The notes under the pieces were generated by a model. It was not told the origin of the DNA, did not search any database, and saw only the letters and a list, made by a program, of their open reading frames with translations. Made by a program: the position numbers and the translations under genes. 42,680 nucleotides of DNA from an uncultured Roseburia sp. (GTDB lineage Bacteria; Bacillota; Clostridia; Lachnospirales; Lachnospiraceae), in contig CAMUHN010000023.1 of NCBI GenBank assembly GCA_947088675.1, positions 1 to 42,680 of the forward strand. The letters are read 5' to 3'. Below are positions 8,461 to 18,600 of this stretch, in pieces. Position 1 is the first letter of the stretch. Every line of letters begins with the position of its first letter.

Positions 8461-9183
8461 ATGAGATTTTATATACTGACATTATTCCCGGAAATGGTAA
8501 GGGAATGTCTTTTGACAAGTATTCTCGGCAGAGCCGCCGAAAAGGGAATCTTATCGTTTGAGGCAGTCAATATCCGGGATTATACAATGGATAAACATAA
8601 AAAAGTGGACGATTATCCTTACGGCGGAGGCGCCGGCATGCTGATGCAGGCGCAGCCGGTCTACGACGCGTGGCTGTCTGTAGTCGACCGAATCGGTTAT
8701 CGCGCGCGTACCGTTTATCTGACGCCGCAGGGATATCCGTTCACACAGCCGATGGCAAAGGAATTTGCACAGGAAGACGCTCTGATTTTTCTGTGCGGCC
8801 ATTATGAGGGGATTGACGAGCGCGTGCTGGAGGAGATCGTGACAGATTATGTCTCCATCGGCGACTATGTTCTGACCGGCGGCGAGCTGCCGGCAATGGT
8901 CATAGCGGATGCCGTCTCCCGTATGGTGCCCGGGGTTTTGACAAATCAGGAGTCGGGCAGCACAGAGTCGTTTGAGGGAAATCTTCTGGAGTATCCGCAG
9001 TACAGCCGTCCCGAGGAATGGCATGGGAAGCGCGTTCCGCCGGTACTGCTTTCCGGGAATCACCGGAAAGTAGACGAATGGCGCAGGGAACAGTCGATTC
9101 TGCGGACAAAGGAGCGCAGGCCGGATCTGTTCAAAAAAGCGGCGCTGACAGAAAAAGAAAAGAGAGAGCATCCGTATGGGTAA
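8461..9183 (+). CDS. trmD: tRNA (guanine-37-N1)-methyltransferase TrmD
   Basis: A 240-residue SPOUT-class enzyme that puts the m1G37 mark on tRNAs with a G36, using S-adenosylmethionine. Seen motifs are LFPEMV at the start, VDDYPYGGGAGMLMQ, the knot LCGHYEGIDERV, YVSIGDYVLTGGELPA for cofactor binding, and SGNHRKVDEWRR near the C-terminus. Length is normal. The start is coupled to the rimM stop. The usual follower rplS is not found next to it; an esterase gene comes instead. Confidence 0.97.
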   Translation: MRFYILTLFPEMVRECLLTSILGRAAEKGILSFEAVNIRDYTMDKHKKVDDYPYGGGAGMLMQAQPVYDAWLSVVDRIGYRARTVYLTPQGYPFTQPMAKEFAQEDALIFLCGHYEGIDERVLEEIVTDYVSIGDYVLTGGELPAMVIADAVSRMVPGVLTNQESGSTESFEGNLLEYPQYSRPEEWHGKRVPPVLLSGNHRKVDEWRREQSILRTKERRPDLFKKAALTEKEKREHPYG

Positions 9184-9233
9184 CTGTTCTGAAACGGTTG
9201 CCCTTTTTGCAGACACGAAAACAGGGGGATCCT

Positions 9234-10346
9234 ATGTATACATATATACCGGCAGAAGAAGAAAATATTACAGTAATTGGAAGAACCGTAAATGAGAACC
9301 CGCTTCCGCTTTTCTGGACCGGGAGCGGCGTAGAATTTATCACAGACGGGGAAGAGCTTTATTTTGATCTGGAGACGGACTACAGCATTCACGAACAGTG
9401 GATCCGTATTCTGGTAAATGGATTTTCAGTTGTGCGAATGCCGCTTGCAAAAGGGAAAAATACGGTGTGCGCGTTTCGCGGATTTGCGGGAACCGGGGAA
9501 AAAACAGTACAGCTGTTAAAAGAAGTGCAGCCGATGCGTATCGACGAAGAGAACCGGCTGAAACTGCTGGCCGTCCGGACAGACGGACGTATTTTTCCGG
9601 CGGCTCCAAAGAAATATAAGATCGAATTTGTCGGAGACAGTATCACTTCCGGAGAGGGACTGGGAGGCGCGGCCGGGCTGCATATCTGGGCGCCGGCCAT
9701 ATTTTCAACGCAGGGGCACTATGCGCTTAAGATCGCGCAGAAATTATCCGCGGATATTCGGATTTTCTCACAGAGCGGCTGGGGCGTCCTCAGCAGTTGG
9801 GATAACGATCCGGTTCGTTCCCTGCCGCCTTACTATGAAACAGTATGCGGCGTCCTAAAAGGGGAACAAAATAAGAATCTGGGTGCGTTTACGAAAAATG
9901 ATTTTGACGCGTGGAAGCCGGATGCTATTGTAGTGAATCTGGGCAGCAATGACGCGTATGCCTTTGACAATGCACCATGGACGGACGACAACGGAACTGT
10001 GTTTTGGCAGCGCAGAAACCCGGACGGCAGTTTTGAGGAAGAGTCGATATGCCGGTTTGAGCAGGCAGTGTATGACTTTGTGGGAAAGCTGCGCAACTGC
10101 AATAAGGAAAGTATGATAATCTGGGCATATGGTATGATCGACCATACGATGCAGCCATATATCGAACATGCGCTTTCTCGATATCGGGAGGACAGCGGCG
10201 ATCGGGCAGTGGAATTTCTGCAGTTGCCGTCGCTTCAGGAAGGCTGGTACGGGGCGAACGATCACCCGGGCGTCCTGTCTCATCAGGCCGCCGCGGATGT
10301 GATTGGCGGACGCCTTTTAGAACTTTTGGAAAGGGATGCATGGTAA
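9234..10346 (+). CDS. SGNH-fold carbohydrate esterase, CE2-like
   Basis: A 370-residue protein without a signal peptide. The N-terminal jelly-roll (about 10-120, with LPLFWTGSGVEF and QWIRILVNG) resembles the CE2 acetylesterase N domain. The SGNH hydrolase domain has FVGDSITSGEG with nucleophile S136, VVNLGSNDAY as the Gly/Asn oxyanion block, and NDHPGVLSHQ with catalytic H344. CE2 enzymes deacetylate xylan- or mannan-type sugars. Lack of a signal suggests action on imported oligosaccharides. I chose the ATG at 9234, preceded by AGGGGG, because longer forms would run back into trmD. It overlaps the next gene by 7 bases. Confidence 0.85.
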   Translation: MYTYIPAEEENITVIGRTVNENPLPLFWTGSGVEFITDGEELYFDLETDYSIHEQWIRILVNGFSVVRMPLAKGKNTVCAFRGFAGTGEKTVQLLKEVQPMRIDEENRLKLLAVRTDGRIFPAAPKKYKIEFVGDSITSGEGLGGAAGLHIWAPAIFSTQGHYALKIAQKLSADIRIFSQSGWGVLSSWDNDPVRSLPPYYETVCGVLKGEQNKNLGAFTKNDFDAWKPDAIVVNLGSNDAYAFDNAPWTDDNGTVFWQRRNPDGSFEEESICRFEQAVYDFVGKLRNCNKESMIIWAYGMIDHTMQPYIEHALSRYREDSGDRAVEFLQLPSLQEGWYGANDHPGVLSHQAAADVIGGRLLELLERDAW

Positions 10347-10825
10347 GTATGGAGAGAAGTATCCTTTATGCGGGGAACACGGAGCCGGTCGTATTTCCGG
10401 AAATCCGCAAAACGAAATATACAAAAGATTTTTCGTGGGGCTTTTACTGCACAAGAGAGCGCGCTTATGCTTACAGAGCAGCTTTTCGCAGAGGAAAGAT
10501 CGGTGTGTTAAACTGTTACTCTTTTCTGGATAACGGGTGTTTGAATATTTTAAAATTTGAAGAGATGAATGACGAATGGTTGGATTTTGTCGGCGGCTGC
10601 AGAAGAGGGTATGTGCATGATTATGATGTTGTGGAAGGGCCGATGGTGGATGACACAATCTGGGATTATGTCAACGAGTTTTTTGCAGACCGTATTGACC
10701 GTGAGACATTCTGGCTGAATGTGCTGGACAAACAGCCGGCGATACAGTTGAGCTTTCACACGCTCTCGGCAATTGACTGTCTGACTTATGAGGGGAGTGA
10801 ACAGGTGGTTGGAGAGAATAGCTGA
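10340..10825 (+). CDS. DUF3990 domain protein, possible ADP-ribosyltransferase-like effector
   Basis: A 161-residue protein with the DUF3990 pattern: ILYAGNTEPVVFPEI, then the signature KDFSWGFYCT followed by an Ala/Arg helix, the central WLDFVGGCRRGYVHDYDVVEGPMVDD, and a C-terminal QLSFHTLSAIDCLTYEGSEQV. My recollection is that DUF3990 is distantly related to ADP-ribosyltransferase folds and often sits beside small partner genes, which suggests a toxin-like role; this is not shown here. The start may be 10340 or 10349. GGAAAGGG lies upstream inside the esterase end. It overlaps both neighbours, so the three genes are probably cotranslated. Confidence 0.8.
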   Translation: MVSMERSILYAGNTEPVVFPEIRKTKYTKDFSWGFYCTRERAYAYRAAFRRGKIGVLNCYSFLDNGCLNILKFEEMNDEWLDFVGGCRRGYVHDYDVVEGPMVDDTIWDYVNEFFADRIDRETFWLNVLDKQPAIQLSFHTLSAIDCLTYEGSEQVVGENS

Positions 10826-11264
10826 TAAAAGAACAGAGGATAATCTGTTTTATTTTTGCATCTTACTGGAGTATATTGCGCGCAAAACGGCCAACCGCAG
10901 GTCGGATGTGATACGTTATTTTGACCGGAATGACGTAAGGCGTGAAATGTGTCTGGCGGAGATCAACCGCGAGCTGACGTTCGACCAGGTGGCGGCTGCG
11001 CTGATTGCAGACTATCGGATTGCGCGCGGAGAATTTGATACGATACGCGAGTGCAGATATACGATTCCGTCGGTGATTTCGATCGGCAGGCTTTATCAGC
11101 AGCTGGTGCTTGACGTATGTGAAGACGAAAATTACGGTCAGGCAGTAATCGACGTATTTTCATCTTTTATCAGTGACGAGATTGCAGACTTTAATTCCGA
11201 CATTTTTTACAGGAATCCGGATTATCTGAAGCAGTCTTATCTGGAAGGGCGTCTGTTGGAGTAG
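10788..11264 (+). CDS. Partner protein of DUF3990, function unknown (possible antitoxin)
   Basis: Up to 158 residues, helical and charged, no signal or membrane segment. The first half has LFYFCILLEYIARKTANRR and RREMCLAEINRELTFDQVA. The second has CRYTIPSVISIGRLYQQLV and DEIADFNSDIFYRNPDYL. I recall proteins of this type beside DUF3990 genes, and part one resembles the short DUF3791-type partners in length and pattern. The start is uncertain: ATG 10788 lacks an SD, and TTG 10809 has AGGGGAG 11 bases upstream. It overlaps the DUF3990 gene and ends 15 bp before the helicase gene. An antitoxin or specificity role is inferred only from the arrangement. Confidence 0.65.
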   Translation: MRGVNRWLERIADKRTEDNLFYFCILLEYIARKTANRRSDVIRYFDRNDVRREMCLAEINRELTFDQVAAALIADYRIARGEFDTIRECRYTIPSVISIGRLYQQLVLDVCEDENYGQAVIDVFSSFISDEIADFNSDIFYRNPDYLKQSYLEGRLLE

Positions 11265-11279
11265 ACAGGGATATGTTTT

Positions 11280-13682
11280 ATGGCAAATCAGATTGTAAAA
11301 AGTGAGAAAGGCACAGTTCGTATTTCCGTCCGTGCACTGGTAGAGTTTATCCTGCGGGAAGGCGATATCGACAATCGGGTCGGAAAGATCCAGGGAGCGC
11401 AGGCCATGCAGGAGGGCAGCCGTATCCACCGCAAAATACAGGGCGGTATGGGCGGCAATTACAGGGCAGAAGTCCCGCTGAAGCTGACGATGGAACAGGA
11501 ACAGTATCAGATTGTAGTCGAGGGGCGTGCTGACGGGATCCTGATCGAAGACGGCAAAACGATTGTGGATGAGATCAAGGGTGTATACAAAAATCTGGAA
11601 CTTCTCGAAGAACCGGTCAAAGTGCATCGGGCGCAGGCCATGTGTTATGCCTGTATTTATGCGCTGCAGCAGGAATTGGATGAGATCGGCATCCGTATGA
11701 TCTACTGCAATCTGGACACGGAGGAAATCCGTGTATTTGAGGAAAATTTTTCGTTCGAACGGCTTTGCGGCTGGTTTGCCGCGCTGATAGGCGAATACCG
11801 CAAGTGGGCCGATTTTCAGTTCGCATGGCGCATTCTGCGTCAGGAATCCATCAAAAAATTAAAATTCCCCTATGCATACCGCGAGGGGCAAAAACAGCTG
11901 GCGGCAGATGTGTACCGCACGATTTCCAGGAAAAAAACGCTGTTTATTCAGGCGCCGACAGGCGCGGGAAAGACAATCTCCACAATATTTCCGGCGGTGA
12001 AAGCGGTCGGGGAGGAACTTTCGGACCGTATCTTTTATCTGACAGCAAAGACGATCACCGCTTCTGTTGCGTGGGAGGCGTTTGACCTGCTGCGGCATCA
12101 GGGGTATCAGGCGAAGACGATACAGATTGTCGCAAAGGAAAAATTATGTTTCTGTGACGAGACGGACTGCAACCCGGTACACTGTACTTATGCGAAAGGC
12201 CATTACGACAGAGTCAACGACGCCGTGTTTGAACTTTTGCAGACAGAGGATATGATTACCCGTGAAACATTGGAGGAACAGGCAAGAAAGCACAGGGTCT
12301 GTCCGTTTGAAATGTGCCTCGATACGGCGTCATGGGCGGATAATATTATCTGTGATTACAATTATGTCTTTGATCCGAACGTCTGTCTGAAACGTTTTTT
12401 TGCCGAAGGAACGGGAGGGGATTACCTTTTCCTGGTCGATGAAGCGCACAATCTTGTCGAGCGCAGCAGACAGATGTACAGCGCCGCCATTTATAAAGAA
12501 GATTTTATGCATGTAAAAGCGCTGTTAAAAAAGCAACATCATCTGTATACCGAAAAGCTGATACGCGATCTGGATCGCTGTAACCGCATTCTGCTGTCCT
12601 GGAAACGGGAGTGTGAAGACTGTATGGTACGCGACAGTATCGCACCTTTTATTGTCCCCCTGCAGCGGCTTTTGACAAATTTTGACGAATTTTTCCAGAA
12701 AGCGCCGGATTTTGCCGACCGGAAAGAGGTATTTGATTTTTATATGAATCTGTATCAGTTTCGCAGTATCTATGATCTTAGCGATTCCCATTATGTGATC
12801 TATACAGAGCATGAGGAAGAGAACGGTTTTAAGCTGAAACTTTTCTGTGCGGATCCCTCGGCGAACCTGCAGGAACGAATTGCCTGGGGAAACGCGGCTG
12901 TCTTTTTTTCCGCTACCTTTTTGCCGATCCAATACTACAAAAGCGTTCTTTCAACAAAGAAAGACAATTATGCAGTCTATGCAAAAACATCGTTTTTGCC
13001 CGAGCAGAGTCTGATTCTTGTTGCGAATGACGTGAGCAGCGCCTATAAAAGGCGCGGACAGACAGAATATGAGAAAATTGCTGCTTATATCGACCAGATG
13101 CTCCTTGCAAGAAAAGGAAATTATATGATATTTTTTCCGTCTTACAAAATGATGCAGGATATATACGGGGTTTTTATTCAAAAATTCGGGCAGGATGCCG
13201 AATGTATTCTGCAGCAGCCCGGCATGGACGAGAAAGAACGGGAACAGTTTTTGGAGGAATTTTTGCCGGAGAAATCAAACGGGCGGGAGAAACCGTTTGC
13301 CGCATTTTGTGTGCTTGGCGGTATTTTTGGAGAGGGGATTGATTTAAAAAACGAGAGGCTGATCGGCGTGTTGATCGTCGGGACGGGATTGCCGCAGATT
13401 GGAAACGAAAGAGAGATTTTAAAAGATTATTATAACAGCAGGAGCGGCGCCGGATTTGATTTTGCATACCGGTATCCGGGTATGAACAAGGTGCTGCAGG
13501 CGGGCGGGCGCGTGATACGCACAGCGGAGGATTACGGTGTGATTCTGCTTCTCGACGAGCGTTTTCTGCACGCAGATTACAGAACGCTTTTTCCCAGGGA
13601 GTGGGAGAAGAGAACGGTCTGCAGTGTCAATACCGTAAAGAAATATCTGGACAATTTTTGGAACAAAAGAGTTAAGGATTGA
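11280..13682 (+). CDS. XPD/DinG-like DNA helicase with N-terminal PD-(D/E)XK nuclease domain
   Basis: An 800-residue protein. The N-terminal 170 residues carry a RecB/Cas4-like nuclease core: H50, D85 in VEGRADG, E98-I-K100, and Q119 in HRAQAMCYA. A superfamily 2 helicase follows with Walker A APTGAGKT (225-232), DEAH at 387-390, and motif VI QAGGRVIRTAEDYG. Cysteines 290, 292, 297, 302, 341 and 346 lie where XPD-family helicases hold a 4Fe-4S cluster. The predicted activity is ATP-driven 5'-3' unwinding coupled to DNA cleavage, in repair or defence. It starts 15 bp after the partner of DUF3990, with AGGG upstream. Confidence 0.88.
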   Translation: MANQIVKSEKGTVRISVRALVEFILREGDIDNRVGKIQGAQAMQEGSRIHRKIQGGMGGNYRAEVPLKLTMEQEQYQIVVEGRADGILIEDGKTIVDEIKGVYKNLELLEEPVKVHRAQAMCYACIYALQQELDEIGIRMIYCNLDTEEIRVFEENFSFERLCGWFAALIGEYRKWADFQFAWRILRQESIKKLKFPYAYREGQKQLAADVYRTISRKKTLFIQAPTGAGKTISTIFPAVKAVGEELSDRIFYLTAKTITASVAWEAFDLLRHQGYQAKTIQIVAKEKLCFCDETDCNPVHCTYAKGHYDRVNDAVFELLQTEDMITRETLEEQARKHRVCPFEMCLDTASWADNIICDYNYVFDPNVCLKRFFAEGTGGDYLFLVDEAHNLVERSRQMYSAAIYKEDFMHVKALLKKQHHLYTEKLIRDLDRCNRILLSWKRECEDCMVRDSIAPFIVPLQRLLTNFDEFFQKAPDFADRKEVFDFYMNLYQFRSIYDLSDSHYVIYTEHEEENGFKLKLFCADPSANLQERIAWGNAAVFFSATFLPIQYYKSVLSTKKDNYAVYAKTSFLPEQSLILVANDVSSAYKRRGQTEYEKIAAYIDQMLLARKGNYMIFFPSYKMMQDIYGVFIQKFGQDAECILQQPGMDEKEREQFLEEFLPEKSNGREKPFAAFCVLGGIFGEGIDLKNERLIGVLIVGTGLPQIGNEREILKDYYNSRSGAGFDFAYRYPGMNKVLQAGGRVIRTAEDYGVILLLDERFLHADYRTLFPREWEKRTVCSVNTVKKYLDNFWNKRVKD

Positions 13683-13707
13683 AAAATTGCAGTGAGAAGA
13701 GTATAAT
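13679..13707 (+). promoter_or_regulatory. Sigma-A type promoter of the chemoreceptor gene
   Basis: TTGAAA (13679-13684), 17 bp, and a perfect TATAAT (13702-13707). The -35 overlaps the helicase stop codon, so the receptor has its own transcription start near 13714. Confidence 0.8.
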
Positions 13708-13730
13708 AAATCTGTAGCGTATGACAAAGG

Positions 13731-13752
13731 GGAGGATCATAGGAGGATCATA
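13731..13752 (+). repeat. Tandem 11-bp duplication of the ribosome binding site
   Basis: GGAGGATCATA occurs twice without a gap (13731-13741 and 13742-13752), just before the chemoreceptor ATG at 13756. The second GGAGG is 9 bases from the ATG and can act as the SD; the first is 20 bases away. It looks like a recent slippage duplication, and changes in copy number could tune translation. Confidence 0.75.
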
Positions 13753-13755
13753 GGA

Positions 13756-15570
13756 ATGAGTGATAATGTTGATGTGAAGACACAGAAAAGGACCAGAAGT
13801 ATTGCAAATGCGATTATACTGGCTATCTTTTTACTGGTTGCGGCTACGGCGGCGGTTTTAGGCATGGTGGGAATATTATTTCTGCGGCAGTCCATGAATG
13901 AGAGTGTGGAGAACTATAAAGTTGCCAAGTATGAGGGGTATCAGGCAGAGATAAAATCAGAAGTACAGGCCGCAGTGGCAGTTGCCGAGAGCTATTATGC
14001 GCAGAGCCAGTCAGGGGAGATAACAGAAGAGGAGGCAAAACAGCTGGCTGCGGAGAGTATCCGTGCAATGCGTTACCGTGACGACCAGTCCGGATATATC
14101 TGGATTGACGGTATGGATTATACACTGATCATGCATCCGATTCTTCCGGAGCAGGAGGGGAATAACCGTAAGGATATGACGGATGTAGACGGCGTAAAGA
14201 TTACGCAGAGCATTGTAGCTGCTGCCGATGAGGGCGGCGGATATACGAATTTTTCGTTTACAAAAGCAGACGGTGTGACGGTTGCTCCCAAGATGGCCTA
14301 CTCACAGCAGTTTGAACCGTGGGGCTGGGCAGTTGCAACCGGAAATTATATAGATGAAATGGCGGCTGAAATTGATGCCAAGGAAGCGGGAATGCGCAAA
14401 GAATTTCAGAGAATGATCACGATTTTTATTGTGAATGTGATTTTGATACTGGCTGTCGGTATTGTAGTTTCAGCGGTTTTCGGAAAGAGGCTTGCAACCG
14501 GCATTCAGAAAGTTTCCGCTGATTTAAGCAAGGTTGCGGAAGGCGACCTTTCCTTTGAGATCAGCAGCAAGCTTTTAAACCGTTCCGATGAAATCGGACG
14601 AATCGCCCAGTCGCTGAATGAGGTGAAGCTTGCGCTTGCAGGCATGATCGGCGCAGTCGGGGACGCCAGCGCCCAGCTTGAGGAGAGCAGTGTTGCATTC
14701 AGCGACCGGTTCGGCAGCATTACGGAGAGTATTAACAGTATCAATATCGCAGTAAACGAAATGGCAAAAGGAACGGTAAGTCTGGCGGACGAGACAGAAA
14801 CGGTCAACGAAAAAGTACAGAAATTAGGCGAAGTCATGGATATTGAGAAAGGGGAGCTGGATCGGCTTGGCGCTTCGGTTAACGTTATGGCCAAATATTC
14901 TGACGGTGCGTCCGAGAGTATCCGCAAACTTGAAGAGATTACAGAAATTACAAATAATGCAATTGCAGTGGTATCGGATCAGGCACATCAGACAAATGAA
15001 TCTGCCATACATATTAACCAGATGGTTGAGATTATCAAGAGTATGGCGTCCCAGACAAATCTGCTGTCCTTAAATGCAAGCATTGAATCTGCAAGAGCCG
15101 GAGAAGCGGGACGCGGTTTTGCAGTCGTTGCAGAGGAGATACGCAAGCTGGCGGAGGAATCTGCAGACAGTGCGGCGGAGATTGAATCTGTCGTGAAAGA
15201 ACTGACTTCAAATGCCGAGGTTTCCATCAGCAGAATGCAGGAAGTTATGTCGAGTGTGGAAGAGCAGCGGAAACGTCTGACACAGACAAGGGAGGCGTTC
15301 GGAAGTCTGTATCAGGAGATCAATGCGGTAGATGATGTCGCAAAGAATATCAGCCAGCAGACAGAAGTACTGAGCGAACTGAAAGATGTGGTTTCGGATT
15401 CGGTTTCCAATCTTGGCAGTGTTGCAGAGCAGAGTTCCGCTTCCGCCGAGGAGATGAGCGCGGAAATGCAGCTTGCATCGGAATCACTTAGCGAGTGTTT
15501 AAACGATACCAGAAAACTGGTGGAATTAAGTGAAAAGCAAAATCAGCAGACACAGAAATTTACGATATAA
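13756..15570 (+). CDS. Methyl-accepting chemotaxis protein with single Cache sensor
   Basis: A 604-residue receptor. Transmembrane segment 1 is about residues 20-43. The extracellular sCache_2-like domain (about 45-212) has [17 protein letters not shown] and [13 protein letters not shown]. Segment 2 is about 219-242. HAMP follows, with [11 protein letters not shown]. The cytoplasmic signalling helices have the conserved tip [25 protein letters not shown] split around residue 440. Cache domains of this type bind small organic acids or similar metabolites. It has its own promoter and lies in front of purL with only a short gap; no functional link to purL is implied. Confidence 0.93.
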   Translation: MSDNVDVKTQKRTRSIANAIILAIFLLVAATAAVLGMVGILFLRQSMNESVENYKVAKYEGYQAEIKSEVQAAVAVAESYYAQSQSGEITEEEAKQLAAESIRAMRYRDDQSGYIWIDGMDYTLIMHPILPEQEGNNRKDMTDVDGVKITQSIVAAADEGGGYTNFSFTKADGVTVAPKMAYSQQFEPWGWAVATGNYIDEMAAEIDAKEAGMRKEFQRMITIFIVNVILILAVGIVVSAVFGKRLATGIQKVSADLSKVAEGDLSFEISSKLLNRSDEIGRIAQSLNEVKLALAGMIGAVGDASAQLEESSVAFSDRFGSITESINSINIAVNEMAKGTVSLADETETVNEKVQKLGEVMDIEKGELDRLGASVNVMAKYSDGASESIRKLEEITEITNNAIAVVSDQAHQTNESAIHINQMVEIIKSMASQTNLLSLNASIESARAGEAGRGFAVVAEEIRKLAEESADSAAEIESVVKELTSNAEVSISRMQEVMSSVEEQRKRLTQTREAFGSLYQEINAVDDVAKNISQQTEVLSELKDVVSDSVSNLGSVAEQSSASAEEMSAEMQLASESLSECLNDTRKLVELSEKQNQQTQKFTI

Positions 15571-15614
15571 AATGGGAATCCGCTTGACGGGGTCTTGAAG
15601 AAATGAGGCAGAGT

Positions 15615-18600
15615 ATGAGCAATGTTCGCAGAGTGTATGTAGAGAAAAAAGAACAGTTTGCAGTCATGGCAGACGAGTTGAAATCCGAAATACAGAATTA
15701 TCTTGGAATAAGCAGCGTTACAGGGGTGCGTGTGCTGATCCGCTATGATGCGGAACATATTTCTGATACAACGTGGCAGAAAGCGCTTGTTACCATATTT
15801 TCCGAACCTCCGGTAGACTATGTCTTTGAGGAACGGTTCCCGATGTCAGAGAACGGCCCTTTGGCTGTATTTTCGGTTGAGTTTCTGCCCGGACAGTTTG
15901 ATCAGAGAGCGGATTCCGCCATGCAGTGTATTAAGCTTTTAAATGAGGATGAAGAGCCGCTGATCCGTACGGCAGTGACTTATGTCATTGCGGGTACGAT
16001 CACGGATGAGGAGCTTTCCGCGATTAAAAAACACTGTATCAATCCGGTAGATTCCAGAGAGAGCGGTATGGAGAAACCGGAAACGCTCGTACAGTCGTTT
16101 GAAGAGCCGGCGGATGTCGCAATCCTGGACGGATTTTGCGATATGGCCGAAGAAAACTTAAACGAACTGTATGAATCGCTTGGACTTGCGATGACATGGA
16201 AAGATTTTCTGCATATTCGCAAATATTTTAAAACAGAGGAAAAACGCGATCCGTCGATGACGGAAATCCGTGTATTGGATACGTACTGGTCGGATCATTG
16301 CCGCCACACGACATTTTCTACGGAATTAAAGGAGATACGGTTTGAAGACGGTGAATACCGCGAACCAATTTATGCGGCGTATCAGGATTATATCCATACA
16401 TTCCGGAACATGTATGCGGGACGGGAGGATAAATTTGTCTGTCTGATGGACATCGCGCTTATGGCCGCGAAGCGTCTTAAGAAAGAGGGAAAACTGACTG
16501 ATCAGGAGGAGTCCGACGAAATCAATGCCTGTTCTGTCGTTGTACCCATTGAGGTGGACGGAAAAACAGAAGAATGGCTTGTCAATTTTAAAAATGAGAC
16601 GCACAATCATCCGACCGAGATAGAGCCGTTTGGCGGCGCCGCTACATGTCTTGGCGGCGCAATCCGTGATCCGCTTTCAGGACGCACTTATGTCTATCAG
16701 GCAATGCGGATCACAGGCGCGGCAGATCCGACTGTTTCGGTGAAAGACACCATTGCCGGAAAGCTGCCACAGAAGAAACTGGTGCGCGAGGCCGCCCATG
16801 GATACAGTTCATACGGAAACCAGATCGGGCTTGCGACAGGCTATGTCAAAGAAATCTATCATCCGAACTATGTTGCGAAGCGTATGGAAATCGGGGCAGT
16901 AATGGGCGCAGCGCCAAGGCGCGCCGTGCAGCGGCTTACTTCGGACCCGGGCGATCGTATTATTCTGCTGGGAGGACGTACCGGACGCGACGGCATCGGC
17001 GGTGCAACCGGTTCTTCCAAAGCGCACACAACAAAATCTACAGAAGTATGCGGCGCTGAAGTCCAGAAAGGAAATCCGCCGACAGAGCGCAAGCTTCAGC
17101 GGCTGTTCCGGCGCGAGGAGGTTGCCCATATCATTAAAAAATGCAACGATTTCGGCGCGGGCGGCGTATCCGTTGCAATCGGGGAGCTTGCCGACGGTCT
17201 TTGTGTGGATTTGGATAAAGTTCCAAAAAAATATGCGGGTCTCGACGGGACGGAGCTGGCCATCTCGGAATCGCAGGAGCGCATGGCAGTTGTCGTAGCG
17301 CAAAAAGACGTACAGCAATTTCTTTCGTATGCAAAAGAGGAAAACCTTGAGGCGGTGGAAGTTGCCGTAGTTACGAAAGAGCCGCGGCTTGTATTAAAAT
17401 GGCGCGGGAAAGAGATCGTCAATATTTCGCGGGCGTTTCTGGATACAAACGGAGCGCATCAGGAAACGTCCGTTACGGTGGAGATGCCGGACGCAGATCA
17501 AAACTATTTTCATAAAATTACGTCGGATCAGACGGCGTATCCGCTTTTGGAACGCGGGGATGTCAGAGAAACCTGGCTTAAGATGCTTGCCGATTTAAAT
17601 GTGTGTTCCCAGAAAGGGCTGGTTGAAATGTTCGACGGTTCGATCGGCGCCGGCAGCGTCTTTATGCCGTATGGCGGGAAATATCAGCTGACGGAGACAC
17701 AGAGCATGGTGGCAAAAATACCGGTTCTTTCGGGAGAATCGGATGCGGTGACAATGATGTCCTATGGATTTGATCCGTACCTGTCTTCCTGGAGCCCGTT
17801 CCACGGCGCGGTCTACGCGGTTCTGGAATCGCTGGCCAGGATTGTGGCATCCGGCGGCGACTGGCGCAAAGTCCATTTTACGTTTCAGGAGTATTTCCGC
17901 AGAATGAGCGGGGATCCGAAGCGCTGGAGCCAGCCCTTTGCGGCGCTCTTAGGCGCATACAGCGCGCAGATCGGATTCGGGCTTTCGTCGATTGGCGGCA
18001 AAGATTCAATGTCCGGAACTTTTAACGAGACAGACGTACCTCCTACGCTGGTGTCGTTTGCAGTGGATGTGGCAAAAGAGAGTGATATTATTACCCCGGA
18101 ATTTAAAACGGCGGGAAGCAGGCTGATTTTATTCAGAGCGCAGCGGGATAACTATGATCTGCCTGTGTATGAACAGGTTATGAAGTTATATGACCTGCTG
18201 CACGAGCTGACAGGGAAAGGCCTGATCCGTTCGGCCTATGCGCTGGACGGGAAAGGTCTGGCGGCGGCAGTCAGCAAGGCTGCATTCGGAAACGGACTGG
18301 GCGTTACGGTTTTGCGTGAAGTCTCGACAGATCTTCTGTTTTTGCCGGGCATTGGAGATATCGTTGCGGAAGTGCCGCAGGATCAGGCGGATCAATTAAA
18401 AGAGATTTCAGGCGCTGCCGGCCTGCTGCCTTTCCTGACAGAAGTCGGCTATATAACGGAAAAAGCAGAATTTCGGTATAAAGAATTTGTGATTTCGATG
18501 CGGGAGGCAGTGGACGCATGGACAAAGACGCTGGAAAAAGTGTTTCCAACGCGGGCTTTCGATTCGAAAGAAGAGCTTGATACAGGTATATATCAGGCAA

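Noticed and set aside
8551-9216. Minus-strand 221-residue frame
   Set aside because: Antisense shadow of trmD, with no ribosome binding site or motif.
15571-15614. Purine riboswitch or PurR site upstream of purL
   Set aside because: The gap to the chemoreceptor gene is only 44 bp, with no aptamer fold or pur-box seen.
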